Shown here in pieces: positions 21,742 to 21,831 of a stretch of DNA of 21,831 bases. The DNA is taken from positions 1 through 21,831 of IMG/VR virus record IMGVR_UViG_3300046820_000562; one strand, 5' to 3'. The notes under the pieces are model-generated. The model searched no databases, was not told where the DNA came from, and was given only the letters and a program-made list of their open reading frames with translations. Origin of the DNA: a virus. How positions within the stretch are numbered: the stretch's first letter is position 1; each line of letters begins with the position of its first letter. The position numbers and the translations under genes were made by a program.

Positions 21742-21831
21742 TGGACAACGATGAATTTCTAAAACGCCTAAGTGAAGTCAGTGAATGGCACAGACCCATG
21801 CTGGGTCCAAATGGTTGTTATAGTGTCAATA
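21741..21831 (+). CDS. Hypothetical protein, 5' end only (runs off the window)
   Basis: The frame is open from the ATG at 21741 to the window edge, giving 30 residues: MDNDEFLKRLSEVSEWHRP, then MLGPNGCYSVN. The first 16 residues are helical and charged. There is no strong ribosome site; the ATG is partly inside a hairpin. The sequence is too short to assign a function. It is transcribed in the same direction as the tail genes and could be the first gene of a new unit. Confidence 0.65.
   Translation, partial: MDNDEFLKRLSEVSEWHRPMLGPNGCYSVN

Noticed and set aside
1-21831. Diversity-generating retroelement acting on the tail proteins
   Set aside because: No reverse transcriptase, no template/variable repeat pair and no C-type lectin domain were seen; the binding domains are LamG and propeller types.

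Overview
The window is a densely packed virion-morphogenesis region of a tailed double-stranded DNA phage, apparently with a long-tailed, lambda/HK97-like (siphovirus) plan. All genes are on the + strand. Most neighbours overlap (ATGA or TAATG junctions) or are a few bases apart, and only two gaps exceed 80 nt. Base composition is moderately AT-rich (about 42% G+C by eye). There are no integrase, tRNA, rRNA, CRISPR or transposon signals. The protein styles (glycine-rich fibre tip, LamG, FG-GAP-like propeller, endonuclease VII with an LHRGCN motif) resemble aquatic phages. The host cannot be identified from this window.

Layout. (1) 1-4438: fibre/adhesin genes: the 3' end of a repeat fibre protein, a glycine-rich protein, and an 821-residue repeat protein interrupted by a LamG domain. 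(2) 4451-5045: two small proteins, one predicted immunoglobulin-like and one coiled coil. (3) 5055-8261: packaging: small terminase, large terminase, portal. (4) 8261-8892: endonuclease VII-like HNH nuclease with a 15-codon ORF nested near its 3' end, then a holin-like membrane protein. (5) 8893-8986: gap with a TATAAATA box and a perfect hairpin. (6) 8987-11939: scaffold-like protein, major capsid protein, connector, tail terminator-like protein, tail tube. (7) 11940-12023: strong rho-independent terminator followed at once by a second TATAAATA box. (8) 12024-15514: small conserved-looking protein, lambda G/GT-type tail chaperone pair with a GGGAAAG frameshift heptamer, gp10-like protein, tape measure. 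(9) 15517-21703: distal/minor tail proteins and a gpJ-like hub that appears to be spread over three consecutive ORFs. (10) 21741-end: 5' end of a further gene.

The genes form one pathway. TerS/TerL and the portal package DNA into a scaffolded HK97-fold capsid. The connector and terminator proteins join it to a tail built from the tube protein around the tape measure, with the frameshifted chaperone assisting. The hub and fibre genes carry accessory carbohydrate- or protein-binding domains for host attachment. The most unusual points are the three-ORF hub with nested domain insertions (Ig-like array, propeller inside an Ig-like repeat, LamG), possible T4-type late promoters in the two largest gaps of a lambda-like module, and absence or depletion of the 4-bp palindromes AGCT, TCGA and GATC.
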